DNA of 64,000 nucleotides, taken from Prescottella agglutinans. GTDB lineage: Bacteria > Actinomycetota > Actinomycetes > Mycobacteriales > Mycobacteriaceae. The notes beneath the pieces were generated by a model. The model was not told the DNA's origin, made no database searches, and saw only the letters and a program-made list of their open reading frames with translations. Shown here piece after piece: positions 1-9,825 of this stretch. The stretch spans positions 352,156 to 416,155 of the forward strand of contig NZ_RKLP01000003.1 in the NCBI RefSeq assembly GCF_004011865.1, in the 5' to 3' direction. The translations under genes were made by a program, and so were the position numbers. Position 1 is the first letter of the stretch; each line of letters starts with the position of its first letter.

Positions 1-261
1 TTCTCCTGGTACCGCGGCAGCCCGATCGGACGCGAACGCGCGGGCAGTGAACTGATCGGGCGTCCGGCCACCGACATCGAGATCGACGGCAACCCCGGGT
101 TCGTCGCCTCGCTCTCGAGCCGGCTGTGCGAGCTGGGCGTGCAGTTCGGAGACGACTTCGTGCACTGGTCGATCGCCTATGCGGAAGCCGCGCCGACTGC
201 GGATCCGTGCCGGGCGGCCCGCCGGCTCGCCGAACTGACGGTGGAGAGGGCGGCGAAGTGA
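1..261 (+). CDS. DUF3558-type lipoprotein, C-terminal part (cut by window start)
   Basis: The reading frame is open from base 1 to a TGA at 259-261, so only the last 86 residues are present. The segment contains paired aromatic/acidic stretches (FSWYRGSP near the start, DDFVHWSIAY) and ends with a DPCRAARRLAELT motif. That DPC(x)A(x)xLA ending is typical of actinobacterial DUF3558 secreted lipoproteins, and the next gene has the same ending (DPCEAAATLAKLT). The stop overlaps the GTG start of that next gene (GTGA), so the two are probably translationally coupled paralogues. The N-terminal signal and lipobox lie outside the window. The function of the family is unknown. Confidence 0.7.
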   Translation, partial: FSWYRGSPIGRERAGSELIGRPATDIEIDGNPGFVASLSSRLCELGVQFGDDFVHWSIAYAEAAPTADPCRAARRLAELTVERAAK

Positions 262-788
262 GGCGCCGCGCGATCCCGGCTGCCGCGATCGCCGGCGTCC
301 TCGTGCTCTCCGGTTGCGGCGCCGCCGTCGACGGCACGGCCGTCCCGGAGGGGGCGACCGCGCCGGGCTCGTCGTCCGAGTACGCGGCCCTGCTCACCGA
401 GTGTGACGCCGTCGACCGCGACCAGATCGCCGAGGTCGTCGGCGGCGGCGCGATCGAACGCGGCTTCTTCGGTGCCATCTGTCGGTGGTCCGTCACCGGG
501 CCGTCCGGGCCGGTGCGGGTGACGTTCGACTGGTTCGAGACGGGTGCGCTCGATGTCGAGCGCGAGACGTCGCGGCGGCTGGGCTACACGGTCGAGGACG
601 CCAGTGTCGACGGTCGTCGTGCGGTGCTGTCGAGGCAGCCGCAGGATCCCGGCGCGTGCGGGATCTCCACCGGCAGCCCCGTCTCGGGCGTCGTCGGTTG
701 GTGGGTGCAGTACCAGGGTGCGGGGCATCCCGATCCCTGTGAGGCGGCGGCGACGCTGGCGAAACTGACGCTCGATCTGAGTGCCTGA
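258..788 (+). CDS. DUF3558 family lipoprotein
   Basis: A 176-residue protein starting at GTG 258, which overlaps the stop of the preceding gene. The N-terminus is a lipoprotein signal peptide: VRRR basic start, a hydrophobic run, then the lipobox LSGC with the acylated Cys near residue 21. The mature part has a conserved Cys early (LLTECDAVD), ICRWSV in the middle and a DPCEAAATLAKLTLDL C-terminus, the DUF3558 pattern. It would be anchored to the outer face of the cytoplasmic membrane. A longer in-frame start at 126 would bury the signal peptide inside the protein and is rejected. Function unknown; the tandem arrangement suggests duplication. Confidence 0.8.
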   Translation: MRRRAIPAAAIAGVLVLSGCGAAVDGTAVPEGATAPGSSSEYAALLTECDAVDRDQIAEVVGGGAIERGFFGAICRWSVTGPSGPVRVTFDWFETGALDVERETSRRLGYTVEDASVDGRRAVLSRQPQDPGACGISTGSPVSGVVGWWVQYQGAGHPDPCEAAATLAKLTLDLSA

Positions 789-815
789 CGTCCTCGTCCG
801 GACCCCGGGCCCGCT

Positions 816-845
816 TTGACCTCGAATGGAGCCGCCAGGTATCGT
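816..845 (+). promoter_or_regulatory. Candidate promoter of the rpsL operon
   Basis: TTGACC (816-821) and TATCGT (840-845) are separated by 18 bases, a good vegetative sigma-factor arrangement. The remaining bases to the rpsL start at 1111 would form an untranslated leader of about 260 nucleotides. The 789-1110 gap holds no convincing gene. A long leader suits a ribosomal-protein operon, but I could not identify a defined regulatory fold in it. Confidence 0.55.
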
Positions 846-1110
846 TGGGGGTCGTGTCCGACGTGCTCGGGCCGATCTGTGTGCCTATGCGAGGCATTGG
901 CGTGCGCGTGTTTCTGGAGTTTCCGTGAGGTTTCTGCAGGTACGAGCATCCGGTTGCCTGTGTGGGGGTACGCGACACGCCCGACCTCGTGTGCACGCGC
1001 GGGGTGGGTGCGGGGCAGCAGCTTTCTTGCCCCAACCGATGGATCCCTAATTTCAGAACAGCCAGTGTTGCTCGTCTGAGCAGTCTGGAACCAACGAAGA
1101 AAGCCGATAC

Positions 1111-1485
1111 ATGCCAACCATCAACCAGCTGGTCCGTAAGGGCCGCCGCGACAAGGCCGCCAAGGTCAAGACCGCGGCCCTGAAGGGCAGCCCGCAGCGT
1201 CGTGGCGTGTGCACTCGCGTGTACACCACCACCCCGAAGAAGCCGAACTCCGCGCTGCGGAAGGTCGCACGTGTGCGCCTCACCAGCTCCGTCGAGGTCA
1301 CCGCTTACATCCCGGGTGAAGGCCACAACCTGCAGGAGCACTCGATGGTGCTCGTCCGCGGCGGTCGTGTGAAGGACCTCCCCGGTGTGCGCTACAAGAT
1401 CATCCGCGGCTCGCTCGACACCCAGGGTGTCAAGAACCGCAAGCAGGCTCGCAGCCGTTACGGCGCCAAGAAGGAGAAGAGCTAA
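1111..1485 (+). CDS. rpsL: 30S ribosomal protein S12
   Basis: A 124-residue protein beginning [12 protein letters not shown], the canonical S12 start. It contains the highly conserved KKPNSALRK and the PGVRYK segments around the ribosomal decoding centre, where streptomycin-resistance substitutions usually map. The lysines at those positions ([13 protein letters not shown]) are the sensitive-type residues. S12 sits at the A site of the small subunit and helps set decoding accuracy. It is the first gene of the str operon here; its TAA stop shares its last base with the ATG of rpsG, indicating coupled translation. Length equals that of other actinobacterial S12 proteins. Confidence 0.98.
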   Translation: MPTINQLVRKGRRDKAAKVKTAALKGSPQRRGVCTRVYTTTPKKPNSALRKVARVRLTSSVEVTAYIPGEGHNLQEHSMVLVRGGRVKDLPGVRYKIIRGSLDTQGVKNRKQARSRYGAKKEKS

Positions 1486-1955
1486 TGCCACGTAAGGGCC
1501 CCGCTCCCAAGCGCCCGCTCGTCGCCGACCCGGTCTACGGCTCGCCGCTGGTCACCCAGCTGGTGAACAAGATCCTGCTGGACGGCAAGAAGTCCACCGC
1601 CGAGCGCATCGTCTACGGTGCCCTCGAGCAGGCTCGCGAGAAGACCGGCACCGATCCGGTCGTCACCCTCAAGCGCGCGCTCGACAACGTCAAGCCCGCC
1701 CTCGAGGTCCGCAGCCGTCGCGTCGGTGGCGCCACCTACCAGGTGCCGGTCGAGGTTCGCCCCGGCCGCTCCACCACGCTGGCCCTGCGCTGGCTGGTCA
1801 CCTTCTCGCGCGCTCGTCGTGAGAAGACCATGGTCGAGCGTCTCGCCAACGAGCTTCTCGATGCGAGCAACGGCCTGGGCGCTTCCGTGAAGCGTCGCGA
1901 GGACACCCACAAGATGGCTGAAGCCAACAAGGCGTTCGCGCACTACCGCTGGTGA
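1485..1955 (+). CDS. rpsG: 30S ribosomal protein S7
   Basis: A 156-residue protein beginning [11 protein letters not shown], as in actinobacterial S7. It binds the 3' major domain of 16S rRNA and nucleates assembly of the small-subunit head. Conserved segments include [12 protein letters not shown], the ARREKTM region and the C-terminal [15 protein letters not shown]. Its ATG overlaps the rpsL stop by one base. A strong hairpin immediately after the stop separates it from fusA. Confidence 0.98.
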   Translation: MPRKGPAPKRPLVADPVYGSPLVTQLVNKILLDGKKSTAERIVYGALEQAREKTGTDPVVTLKRALDNVKPALEVRSRRVGGATYQVPVEVRPGRSTTLALRWLVTFSRARREKTMVERLANELLDASNGLGASVKRREDTHKMAEANKAFAHYRW

Positions 1956-2013
1956 CACCCCGCCAGGCCGAGGGAGCCTTCCGGGCACCGAATCCCTCGG
2001 CCTGGCGTTGTCA
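1953..2013 (+). terminator. Hairpin after rpsG
   Basis: CGCCAGGCCGAGGGA (1961-1975) is perfectly complementary to TCCCTCGGCCTGGCG (1993-2007). The arms extend further through GTGACA/TGTCAC at the base. There is no strong U-tract, as is usual in actinobacteria. It could end rpsL-rpsG transcripts or attenuate read-through into fusA, which begins about 100 bases later. Confidence 0.75.
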
Positions 2014-2106
2014 CTACTGTGTCGGTTCCGTCACCGGGCCGGCTGACAAGAAAAAGAGACGTGGCCCCAGAAGGGCCGACACGATCAACGAGCGGGGAAG
2101 AATCCT

Positions 2107-4209
2107 GTGGCACAGGAAGTGCTGACCGACCTGAACAAGGTCCGCAACATCGGCATCATGGCGCACATCGATGCCGGCAAGACCACCACCACCGAGCGCA
2201 TCCTCTTCTACACCGGTGTGAACTACAAGATCGGTGAGACCCACGACGGTGCGTCGACCACCGACTGGATGGAGCAGGAGAAGGAGCGTGGTATCACCAT
2301 CACCTCCGCTGCTGTGACCTGTTTCTGGAACAAGAACCAGATCAACATCATCGACACCCCCGGCCACGTCGACTTCACGGTCGAGGTCGAGCGTTCGCTG
2401 CGCGTCCTCGACGGCGCTGTCGCAGTGTTCGACGGCAAGGAGGGCGTCGAGCCCCAGTCCGAGCAGGTCTGGCGCCAGGCTGCCAAGTACGACGTTCCGC
2501 GCATCTGCTTCGTCAACAAGATGGACAAGATGGGCGCGGACTTCTACTTCACCGTGCAGACCATCATCGATCGCCTCGGCGCGAAGCCGCTGGTTCTCCA
2601 GCTGCCGATCGGTGCCGAGGACGACTTCGACGGTGTCGTCGACCTCGTCGAGATGAAGGCCATCACCTGGCGCGGCGTCGTGCCGACCGGTGCCGAGCCC
2701 ACCATCGAGGAGATCCCCGCGGATCTGGCCGACAAGGCCGCCGAGTACCGCGAGAAGCTGCTCGAGACCGTTGCCGAGTCCGACGAAGCTCTCATGGAGA
2801 AGTACTTCGGCGGCGAGGAGCTCACGGTCGAGGAGATCAAGGGCGCCATCCGCAAGATGACGGTCAACTCCGAGCTGTACCCGGTGCTGTGTGGCTCCGC
2901 GTTCAAGAACAAGGGTGTTCAGCCCATGCTCGACGCGGTCATCGACTACCTCCCGAACCCGCTGGACATCGGCGAGGTCCACGGCCACGCCGTGAACAAC
3001 GAGGAAGAGGAGCTGGTCCGCAAGCCCAGCAAGGACGAGCCCTTCTCGGCTCTGGCCTTCAAGATCGCGGCGCACCCGTTCTTCGGCAAGCTCACCTTCG
3101 TGCGCGTCTACTCGGGTCGTGTCGAGCCGGGTGCCCAGGTGCTCAACGCCACCAAGGGCAAGAAGGAGCGCATCGGCAAGCTCTTCCAGATGCACGCCAA
3201 CAAGGAGAACCCGGTCGACGAGGCCGTGGCCGGCCACATCTACGCGATGATCGGCCTGAAGGACACCACGACCGGTGACACCCTGTGCGACCAGGCGAAC
3301 CCGATCGTCCTCGAGTCGATGACGTTCCCGGACCCGGTCATCCAGGTCTCCATCGAGCCCAAGACCAAGTCCGACCAGGAGAAGCTGGGCACCGCGATCC
3401 AGAAGCTCGCGGAAGAGGACCCGACCTTCTCGGTCGAGCTGGACGAGGAGACCGGCCAGACCGTCATCGGCGGCATGGGCGAGCTGCACCTCGACATCCT
3501 CGTCGACCGTATGCGTCGCGAGTTCAAGGTCGAGGCCAACGTCGGCAAGCCGCAGGTTGCGTACCGTGAGACCATCACCAAGCCGGTCGAGAAGCACGAG
3601 TTCACGCACAAGAAGCAGACCGGTGGTTCGGGCCAGTTCGCAAAGGTCATCATCGCCCTCGAGCCCTTCGTCGGCGAGGACGGCGCGAGCTACGAGTTCG
3701 AGAACAAGGTCACGGGTGGTCGCGTTCCGCGCGAGTACATCCCGTCGGTCGACGCCGGTGCCCAGGACGCGATGCAGTACGGTGTTCTCGCCGGTTACCC
3801 GCTCGTGAACCTGAAGCTGACCCTGCTCGACGGCGCTTACCACGACGTCGACTCCTCGGAAATGGCCTTCAAGGTCGCCGGTTCGCAGGCGCTCAAGGAA
3901 GCCGCCCGCAAGGCCGGCCCGGTCATTCTCGAGCCCCTCATGGCTGTCGAGGTCACCACGCCCGAGGACTACATGGGTGACGTGATCGGCGACCTCAACT
4001 CCCGCCGTGGCCAGATCCAGGCCATGGAGGAACGCAGTGGTGCCCGTGTCGTGAAGGCGCTGGTTCCGCTCTCGGAGATGTTCGGCTACATCGGTGACCT
4101 GCGGTCGAAGACCCAGGGTCGAGCGAACTTCTCCATGGTGTTCGATTCCTACGCAGAGGTTCCCGCGAACGTCTCGAAGGAAATCATCGCCAAGGCGACC
4201 GGCGAGTAA
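2107..4209 (+). CDS. fusA: Elongation factor G
   Basis: A 700-residue translational GTPase starting at GTG 2107 behind the GGGGAAG-type ribosome site. The G1 loop [13 protein letters not shown] is near residue 20. It is followed by the switch-[10 protein letters not shown], the NKMDK G4 motif and the remaining EF-G domains ([10 protein letters not shown], the domain-[14 protein letters not shown] segment). It drives mRNA-tRNA translocation and, with ribosome recycling factor, subunit splitting. The length is that of a full bacterial EF-G. A long open frame exists on the opposite strand (2014-4278), but it is only a GC-rich shadow. Confidence 0.98.
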   Translation: MAQEVLTDLNKVRNIGIMAHIDAGKTTTTERILFYTGVNYKIGETHDGASTTDWMEQEKERGITITSAAVTCFWNKNQINIIDTPGHVDFTVEVERSLRVLDGAVAVFDGKEGVEPQSEQVWRQAAKYDVPRICFVNKMDKMGADFYFTVQTIIDRLGAKPLVLQLPIGAEDDFDGVVDLVEMKAITWRGVVPTGAEPTIEEIPADLADKAAEYREKLLETVAESDEALMEKYFGGEELTVEEIKGAIRKMTVNSELYPVLCGSAFKNKGVQPMLDAVIDYLPNPLDIGEVHGHAVNNEEEELVRKPSKDEPFSALAFKIAAHPFFGKLTFVRVYSGRVEPGAQVLNATKGKKERIGKLFQMHANKENPVDEAVAGHIYAMIGLKDTTTGDTLCDQANPIVLESMTFPDPVIQVSIEPKTKSDQEKLGTAIQKLAEEDPTFSVELDEETGQTVIGGMGELHLDILVDRMRREFKVEANVGKPQVAYRETITKPVEKHEFTHKKQTGGSGQFAKVIIALEPFVGEDGASYEFENKVTGGRVPREYIPSVDAGAQDAMQYGVLAGYPLVNLKLTLLDGAYHDVDSSEMAFKVAGSQALKEAARKAGPVILEPLMAVEVTTPEDYMGDVIGDLNSRRGQIQAMEERSGARVVKALVPLSEMFGYIGDLRSKTQGRANFSMVFDSYAEVPANVSKEIIAKATGE

Positions 4210-4298
4210 CCTCGGTTTCGTCGGCCGAAGCACGACCAACGTAATAACCAACCGCACTGCTGCATACCGCAAGCACAATCAGTCCAGGAGGACATCCA

Positions 4299-5489
<1,191 letters not shown>

Positions 5490-5503
5490 GCTAGTTCTCA
5501 CTG

Positions 5504-5551
5504 ACGCCAAGGGCGCTCACTCCTTCGGGAGTGGGCGCCCTTCGGCGTTTC
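5504..5551 (+). terminator. Terminator after tuf
   Basis: A long imperfect hairpin starts 14 bases after the tuf stop. The left arm GCCAAGGGCGCTCACTCC pairs with GGAGTGGGCGCCCTTCGGC around a TTCG tetraloop. It ends in a short T-run (GGCGTTT). The stability and location support factor-independent termination of the fusA/tuf transcript. Confidence 0.85.
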
Positions 5552-5682
5552 GAGGGCCGGAATCGGTCCGGGTGGGGGATGCGGCGGACTTGTTCGCGGG
5601 ACCTGGGTTCAGGCTCGCCCTAGGCTGGACGGAAACCGGGACCGAGAACGCGCCGGCTTCCGGCGTCGGACAAGGAGCGGCG

Positions 5683-7167
5683 ATGCCCTCTCGCGAATCC
5701 CTCGCCAGGCACGAGACCGAGGTGCTGGTGATCGGGGGAGGACCCACCGGGATGACCGTCGCGGGGGATCTCGCTCGTGCCGGCCGTCAGGTCGTGGTCC
5801 TGGAGCGGTGGCCGTCGATCAATCCGTCCAGCCGGGCCTTCGTCACCATGCCCCGCACCCTCGAGGTGCTGGACAGCCGCGGTCTCGCTGACGACTTGCT
5901 GGCGGACGCCGGCACTGCTTCGCGCGTCAATCTGTTCGCCGGCGCGGCGCTCGATCTGAGCAACCTGCCGTCGCGATACCGGTTCGTGATGATCACCCCG
6001 CAGACCGTCGTCGACCGAGCCCTCACGCGCTACGCCGAAGCCCAAGGGGCGATGGTGCTGCGTGGTTCGGAGGTGTCGGGTCTGGCGCAGGATCGGAGTG
6101 GCGTGACGGTCACGTCTCGCCCGAAGGGCGGCGTCGACAGCGACGTGTGGCGAGCCGAGTACGTCGTGGGCGCGGACGGCGCCCACAGCACGGTCCGCCG
6201 ACTCCTCGGGGTCGATTTTCCCGGCAAGACGGTGCTGTCGTCCGTGGCGCTGGCCGATGTCCGGCTGAGCGCGGGTCCCGACGGCGCCGGCCTCACACTC
6301 GGCACCACCAGGGATTGCTTCGGCTTCCTGGCGCCCTACGGCAAGGCCCGGCCCGGATGGTTCAGATCGATGACCTGGGACCGGGCCCGACCCCTTCCCG
6401 ACACCGACCCGGTGGAGGAGGACGAGGTGATCGCCGTCCTCGGTCGCGCGATGGGGCGCGACGTCGGAGTGGAGGAATTCTCGTGGTCGTCCCGCTTCCA
6501 CTGCGACGAGCGGCAGGTGACCGATTACCGACACGGGCGCGTGTTCCTGGCGGGCGACGCCGCGCACGTGCACTCCCCGATGGGAGGTCAGGGGATGAAC
6601 ACCGGCATCCAGGACGCCGCCAACCTTGCCTGGAAGCTCGATGCCGTGCTGTCGGGCGCAGACCCCGCAGTCCTCAGTTCGTACCAGCACGAGCGGCATC
6701 CCGTGGGGAAGCGGGTCGTCCTGCAGAGCGGCCTCATGATGCGCGCTGTCACCCTGGAACCCGCCCCCGCCCGTGCCTTGCGCGACACGCTCGCGCCGCT
6801 GCTCTCACGGTTCGCGCCGGCGCGGGACATGATCGCGGGCAGCTTCTCCGGCGTGACCCTGCGCTATCCCCGGGGCCGAGATCAGCACCGCCTGGCCGGC
6901 AGGCGCGCCACCGAGGTACCGCTGCACGCGGGGCGGCTGACTGCGGTTCAGAGAGAGCACCCGGGCTTCGTGCTGGTCCGTGAGAACGGCGCCGCCCCCG
7001 CGCCCACCGGTGTGCCCGACCACGTCGTGCATGCCCGACGCCGGGACAGCGGCCCGGCGCTGCTCGTCCGCCCCGACGGATACATCGCATGGGCCGGTCC
7101 GAGCCTGCAGGACCGAGGCCCGTCGGGCTGGGAGACCGCATACCGTTCCTGGACGGGCGCCCCGTGA
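5683..7167 (+). CDS. FAD-dependent monooxygenase (PheA/TfdB-like)
   Basis: A 494-residue flavoprotein. The start at ATG 5683 has AAGGAG about 7 bases upstream; longer frames run back through the tuf terminator. The N-terminal FAD fold is VLVIGGGPTGMTVAGDLAR near residue 15. A DG-type motif (GADGAHSTVRRLLG) lies around residue 165, and RVFLAGDAAHVHSPMGGQG near 285 is the second FAD/ribityl motif of class A aromatic hydroxylases. Such enzymes use NAD(P)H and O2 to hydroxylate aromatic or polyketide-like substrates; the substrate here cannot be told. It converges on a LysR-type regulator 40 bases away, which may control it. Confidence 0.85.
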   Translation: MPSRESLARHETEVLVIGGGPTGMTVAGDLARAGRQVVVLERWPSINPSSRAFVTMPRTLEVLDSRGLADDLLADAGTASRVNLFAGAALDLSNLPSRYRFVMITPQTVVDRALTRYAEAQGAMVLRGSEVSGLAQDRSGVTVTSRPKGGVDSDVWRAEYVVGADGAHSTVRRLLGVDFPGKTVLSSVALADVRLSAGPDGAGLTLGTTRDCFGFLAPYGKARPGWFRSMTWDRARPLPDTDPVEEDEVIAVLGRAMGRDVGVEEFSWSSRFHCDERQVTDYRHGRVFLAGDAAHVHSPMGGQGMNTGIQDAANLAWKLDAVLSGADPAVLSSYQHERHPVGKRVVLQSGLMMRAVTLEPAPARALRDTLAPLLSRFAPARDMIAGSFSGVTLRYPRGRDQHRLAGRRATEVPLHAGRLTAVQREHPGFVLVRENGAAPAPTGVPDHVVHARRRDSGPALLVRPDGYIAWAGPSLQDRGPSGWETAYRSWTGAP

Positions 7168-7206
7168 CCGTCGGGACACACCGGAACCTGCCTCCCGGGG
7201 ACGACG

Positions 7207-8097
7207 TCACGAGGAGGGGACGTGCTCCCCGAACGCGCGCCGGGTGTGCGTGAGGAGTTCGCGCAGCGCGGGCGAGGGTTCCTGCTTCCACACGAGTGCC
7301 AGCACGGCGTCGACAGGGACGTCGGTGATCACCCGCGAGTCGAGGTTCGGGTACGCCGCCGCCATGGACTCGCTCAGGATCGCGACGCCCAGCCCGCGGA
7401 CCGCGAGGTCGGCCACGGCATCGGGGGCGCTGGCCTGCAGCGCGACGTCGGCCCGGCAGCGCAGTTCTCCGCACCCCTGCTCGAGAACGGTGCGGATGCC
7501 GGTGCCCGCCGGCAGCGCGACCAGAGGATGAGCGCACACGTCGGCCAGCGTCACCGACGACAGCCGGGTCAGGGGATGACCGGCGGGCACCGCGGCGACC
7601 AACCGCTCACGCACCAGCGTGAACGAGTCCAGATCGGTGGGCGTGTCGCCAGCGACCCCGACGAGAGCCAGGTCGACGGTCCCGCCGCGTACGCCGTCGA
7701 CGAGTCGATCGGAGTTGTCCTCCGTCAGGCTCACGTCGACGCCCGGATGCGCGTGATGAAACGCGGACAGGGCGTCGAACAGTGGCGTCACGGTGCAGGC
7801 CGTGACCATGCCGACCTCGAGCCGACCCCGGACCAGCTGGTTGACGTCGTCGACGGCATCACGGACGGCGCGGGCTGCGGCCAGCGCGGCGCGGGCGTGC
7901 GCCAGGGCGGCCTCGCCGGCCACCGTGAGTGTGGCGATGCGCGTCGAGCGGTCGAACAGGGGTGCTCCCAGGTCGTTCTCGAGCTGGCGGATCTGTGCGC
8001 TGATGCCCGACTGGCTGACGTGTACGCGCGCGGCGGCACGGGTGAAGTTGGCTTCCTCGGCGACCGCCACGAAGTACTCGAGCTGACGAAGTTCCAT
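7207..8097 (-). CDS. LysR-family transcriptional regulator
   Basis: A 296-residue protein starting MELRQLEYFVAVAEE, the standard LysR N-terminus. The winged helix-turn-helix spans residues 1-60 (FTRAAARVHVSQSGISAQI). The remainder is a periplasmic-binding-protein-like co-inducer domain (GRLEVGMVTACTVTP and onward). It is divergent from the SnoaL-like gene with a 102-base gap that contains a dyad (8110-8127), and convergent with the FAD monooxygenase. By family habit it would regulate the divergent gene and itself. Inducer unknown. Confidence 0.92.
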   Translation of the reverse strand: MELRQLEYFVAVAEEANFTRAAARVHVSQSGISAQIRQLENDLGAPLFDRSTRIATLTVAGEAALAHARAALAAARAVRDAVDDVNQLVRGRLEVGMVTACTVTPLFDALSAFHHAHPGVDVSLTEDNSDRLVDGVRGGTVDLALVGVAGDTPTDLDSFTLVRERLVAAVPAGHPLTRLSSVTLADVCAHPLVALPAGTGIRTVLEQGCGELRCRADVALQASAPDAVADLAVRGLGVAILSESMAAAYPNLDSRVITDVPVDAVLALVWKQEPSPALRELLTHTRRAFGEHVPSS

Positions 8098-8109
8098 AAC
8101 TGTGGATTC

Positions 8110-8127
8110 TAGTTTCGAGCAGAACTA
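8110..8127. promoter_or_regulatory. Candidate LysR-type operator
   Basis: TAGTT (8110-8114) and AACTA (8123-8127) form an inverted repeat around 8 bases in the divergent gap between the lysR gene and the SnoaL-like gene. This agrees with the dyadic T-N11-A character of LysR recognition sites. Position and symmetry are the only evidence. Confidence 0.45.
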
Positions 8128-8199
8128 TCTGTTGGATTTCTTATTCGAAATGACCGACGCTCGTAGTGACGGATCGGACGCACACGAGAGGACACAACG

Positions 8200-8577
8200 A
8201 TGACGAAGGCGCATGTCGAGCAGGCGATGACCCCAGAGGACCTCACCCGGTTGTTCGTGGAGCGCTCGAACGCCGGCGACGCGGACGGCGTCGCCGCGCT
8301 GTACGAGGAGGATGCGGTGATGGCCTACCCGCCGGGATCGTTCACGGTCGGCCGCGCGGCGATCCGGGACCTGTGGGCACAGGTGCTCAGCCATGCGCCG
8401 CGCTTCGAACCCGAACCCCCGCTCCCGACGCTGGTGAGTGGTGACCTCGCGCTGACCTCGACGCCGCCGCGGGACGGGGCGGGCGCCCGGGCACAGGTGG
8501 TCCGGCGGCAGGCCGACGGCAGTTGGCTGCGGGTGCTCGATCAGCCGGAGTTCGTCACCCCCGGCGCCGACCGCTAG
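8200..8577 (+). CDS. SnoaL-like / NTF2-fold protein
   Basis: A 125-residue protein with the pattern of the NTF2-like SnoaL_2 family: an N-terminal helix (LTRLFVERSNAGDADGVAALYEEDAVMAYPP), then FTVGRAAIRDLWAQVL and beta strands ending in WLRVLDQPEF. Members act as small-molecule isomerases or hydrolases, or have unknown roles. It is divergent from the LysR regulator and probably under its control. The stop overlaps the convergent mfpA-like gene: the tetranucleotide CTAG at 8574-8577 supplies a TAG stop on both strands. Confidence 0.75.
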   Translation: MTKAHVEQAMTPEDLTRLFVERSNAGDADGVAALYEEDAVMAYPPGSFTVGRAAIRDLWAQVLSHAPRFEPEPPLPTLVSGDLALTSTPPRDGAGARAQVVRRQADGSWLRVLDQPEFVTPGADR

Positions 8578-9206
8578 TCGCCGACCGCCACGCGCAAGCC
8601 GTGCGCGGCAGCGAAGCTCACGGCCTGGGTCAGTTCGATGGCGGCGCCGGCGAGTTTCGCGGACGTCCACAGGGACGGGTCGACGCGGGCGCCTTCGAGG
8701 TCGGCGTCGTCGAGGCGCAGTCCGGCGGTGCGCGCGCCCGTCAGGTCGGCGCCGCGCAGGTTCGCCTTGCGGAGATCGGCGTCGACGAGGTTGGCCTCCC
8801 GCAGTCGGCACCCGGAGAGGTCGGCGCCGCGGAGATCGACTTCGCCGAGCGACGCGAGCGTGAAGTCCACCTCCTCGAGCGTGAGCGGGCGGATCCGGGA
8901 CTCCCGGATCACCGAACCCATGAAGCTCGAGTGCCGGAACGTGCTGTCCCACATGCGGGTGTACTCGAAGTGACAGTTCCGGAACGCGGTGCCGCTGTGC
9001 CGGGATCCGGTGAGGTCGGCACCGGTGAAGTCGCAGCCGGTGAACGTGACGTTCTCGGTGACGAGTCCCGACAGATCCGCGTCCCGGAAGTCGCACCCGG
9101 TGTAGGTGCGGCGGCGCCAGGTCTCACCGGCGAAACACGCGTCGGAGAAGTCCTCGCGCTCGAACTCGGTGTCGTCGGCGGCCGGGTCGGGTTGCGTGTC
9201 ACTCAC
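8574..9206 (-). CDS. mfpA: Pentapeptide-repeat protein, MfpA type
   Basis: A 210-residue protein read from GTG 9206, five bases before the end of the upstream gene's frame, with GGAGAC as ribosome site. The body is a run of A(D/N)LxX pentapeptides (CDFRDADLSG, CDFTGADLTG, ANLRGADLTGA). Several stretches (SRHSGTAFRNCHFE, RIRPLTLEEVDFTLA, the C-terminal QAVSFAAAHGL) match my memory of mycobacterial MfpA, a right-handed beta-helix DNA mimic that binds gyrase and lowers fluoroquinolone action. An N-terminal extension of about 15 residues precedes the repeats. It is the last gene of the Asp23-type operon rather than of the mycobacterial mfp conservon. Gyrase binding is inferred. Confidence 0.78.
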   Translation of the reverse strand: MSDTQPDPAADDTEFEREDFSDACFAGETWRRRTYTGCDFRDADLSGLVTENVTFTGCDFTGADLTGSRHSGTAFRNCHFEYTRMWDSTFRHSSFMGSVIRESRIRPLTLEEVDFTLASLGEVDLRGADLSGCRLREANLVDADLRKANLRGADLTGARTAGLRLDDADLEGARVDPSLWTSAKLAGAAIELTQAVSFAAAHGLRVAVGD

Positions 9207-9210
9207 CGTG

Positions 9211-9825
9211 TCAGTCTCCTCCGTCGACGGGCGCCGACTGTTCGGGGGTCGGGGCCGGGGGATGGTCGGCGCGGTCGAGGTGCAGCAGGACGCGGACGGC
9301 GACGTCGGCGACGGCGGTCCCGCCGAGCGCGGACGTCGTCGTCGCGGCGACGCGTTCGGCGTCGCGGACGAGTGCGGCGATGTCGGAGTGCGGGTCGGCG
9401 TCCAGCGTGACCTGGAGCGTGGCCAGTCCGCGGTCGGACACGGCCCGCCCACGGGCCCGCCGAACGCCGGGCAGCCGTTGCAGTTCGGCGGCGACGCCGC
9501 CCGCGATGGGACCGAGGTCGATCGCGACGGGGGTATCGGTGCTCGTCTCGAGCATCGTGCTGGGGGCGGCGCGTCGCCGGGTGAGGTCGACCGCCAGCAC
9601 GACGATGCCCAGGATCACCCCGACGGCGACCGTGACACCGAGTGCCCAGTGCCACCAAGTCTGTTCGGGTACCGCGGCGATCCGGTCACGGTCGATGCGG
9701 GACACGGCGTTTCGGACCGTCTCCACGTCGCGATCCCAGGCGAGCGCGGCTGCGCCGACCGCGGCCAGCGCGAGTCCGACGACCAGGACGAGCAGGCGGT
9801 TGAGTGCCGCCGCGCCGCGCTTCAC
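9211..9825 (-). CDS. AmaP-like membrane anchor (Asp23-associated)
   Basis: A 204-residue protein starting at GTG 9825, overlapping the previous stop by four bases. It has two hydrophobic segments, residues 8-28 (LLVLVVGLALAAVGAAALAW) and about 60-82 (HWALGVTVAVGVILGIVVLAV). A soluble C-terminal domain follows with Asp23-like strand/helix content (VAIDLGPIAGGVAAELQRL, ALVRDAERVAATTT). The layout resembles AmaP, which tethers Asp23 to the membrane in Firmicutes. It would anchor the two soluble Asp23-like proteins encoded upstream. Family assignment is by architecture and context. Confidence 0.7.
   Translation of the reverse strand: MKRGAAALNRLLVLVVGLALAAVGAAALAWDRDVETVRNAVSRIDRDRIAAVPEQTWWHWALGVTVAVGVILGIVVLAVDLTRRRAAPSTMLETSTDTPVAIDLGPIAGGVAAELQRLPGVRRARGRAVSDRGLATLQVTLDADPHSDIAALVRDAERVAATTTSALGGTAVADVAVRVLLHLDRADHPPAPTPEQSAPVDGGD

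Noticed and set aside
2014..4278. Very long open frame (754 codons) antisense to fusA
   Set aside because: fusA is certain; the antisense frame is repetitive in Leu/Asp/Val/Gly, typical of the complementary strand of GC-rich genes.
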